7,414 nt of DNA from Anaerotignum sp. (GTDB taxonomy: Bacteria; Bacillota; Clostridia; Lachnospirales; Anaerotignaceae): contig JAHHTV010000072.1 in NCBI GenBank assembly GCA_020024395.1, positions 1-7,414 of the forward strand. Reading direction: 5' to 3'. Under the pieces are notes generated by a model. That model saw only the letters and a list, made by a program, of their open reading frames with translations. It had not been told where the DNA came from and made no database searches. The position numbers and the translations under genes were made by a program. Positions 7,394-7,414 of the stretch are shown in pieces. The number at the start of each line of letters is the position of its first letter. The stretch's first letter is position 1.

Positions 7394-7414
7394 GCAAAAA
7401 ACATTGATTTTATC

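Overview
The window is AT-rich and low in GC. All five genes read on the minus strand, so transcription runs from right to left. The gyrB-gyrA order, Gram-positive-type Shine-Dalgarno sequences (GGAGG-like, 6-9 nt from ATG), sigma-A type promoters and the make-up of the three downstream genes point to a Firmicutes genome. Clostridia, probably near Lachnospiraceae, is my best guess; this is inference from protein style and not a database result.

Region 1 (about 7414 to 2857) is the DNA gyrase operon. It has an extended -10 promoter (7365-7393), then a leader of about 60 nt whose U-tract can pair with the gyrB ribosome binding site. gyrB (7298-5397), a 24-nt gap and gyrA (5372-2883) follow. A near-perfect palindromic rho-independent terminator (2857-2881) begins one base after the gyrA stop codon. 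GyrB supplies the ATPase and TOPRIM parts. GyrA supplies the catalytic tyrosine and the DNA-wrapping C-terminal domain. Together they make the A2B2 enzyme that introduces negative supercoils. Both subunits carry an amide residue where E. coli has an acidic residue in the quinolone-resistance regions: Gln90 in GyrA (E. coli Asp87) and Asn426 in GyrB (E. coli Asp426).

Region 2 (2840 to 75) is a compact three-gene cluster behind the gyrase terminator. It holds a double zinc-ribbon protein with a C-terminal membrane anchor, an exported TPM-domain membrane protein joined to it by a one-base TGATG overlap, and a SUKH-superfamily (SMI1/KNR4) protein 23 nt further on. Each has a clear Shine-Dalgarno sequence. 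I found no convincing promoter of their own, so they may depend on terminator read-through or on a promoter I cannot recognise. The first two look like a membrane-associated pair of unknown function. The SUKH protein has an unusual cysteine cluster, and no toxin partner is visible.

Region 3 (61 to 1) holds a promoter and ribosome binding site for another minus-strand gene whose start codon lies just outside the window.

There is no gene-free stretch above 300 bases. I saw no tRNA, rRNA, CRISPR array, insertion sequence or origin. Nothing here is an obvious new defence system. The most unusual points are the two quinolone-site amides, the possible thermometer-like gyrB leader and the zinc-ribbon/TPM/SUKH cluster.
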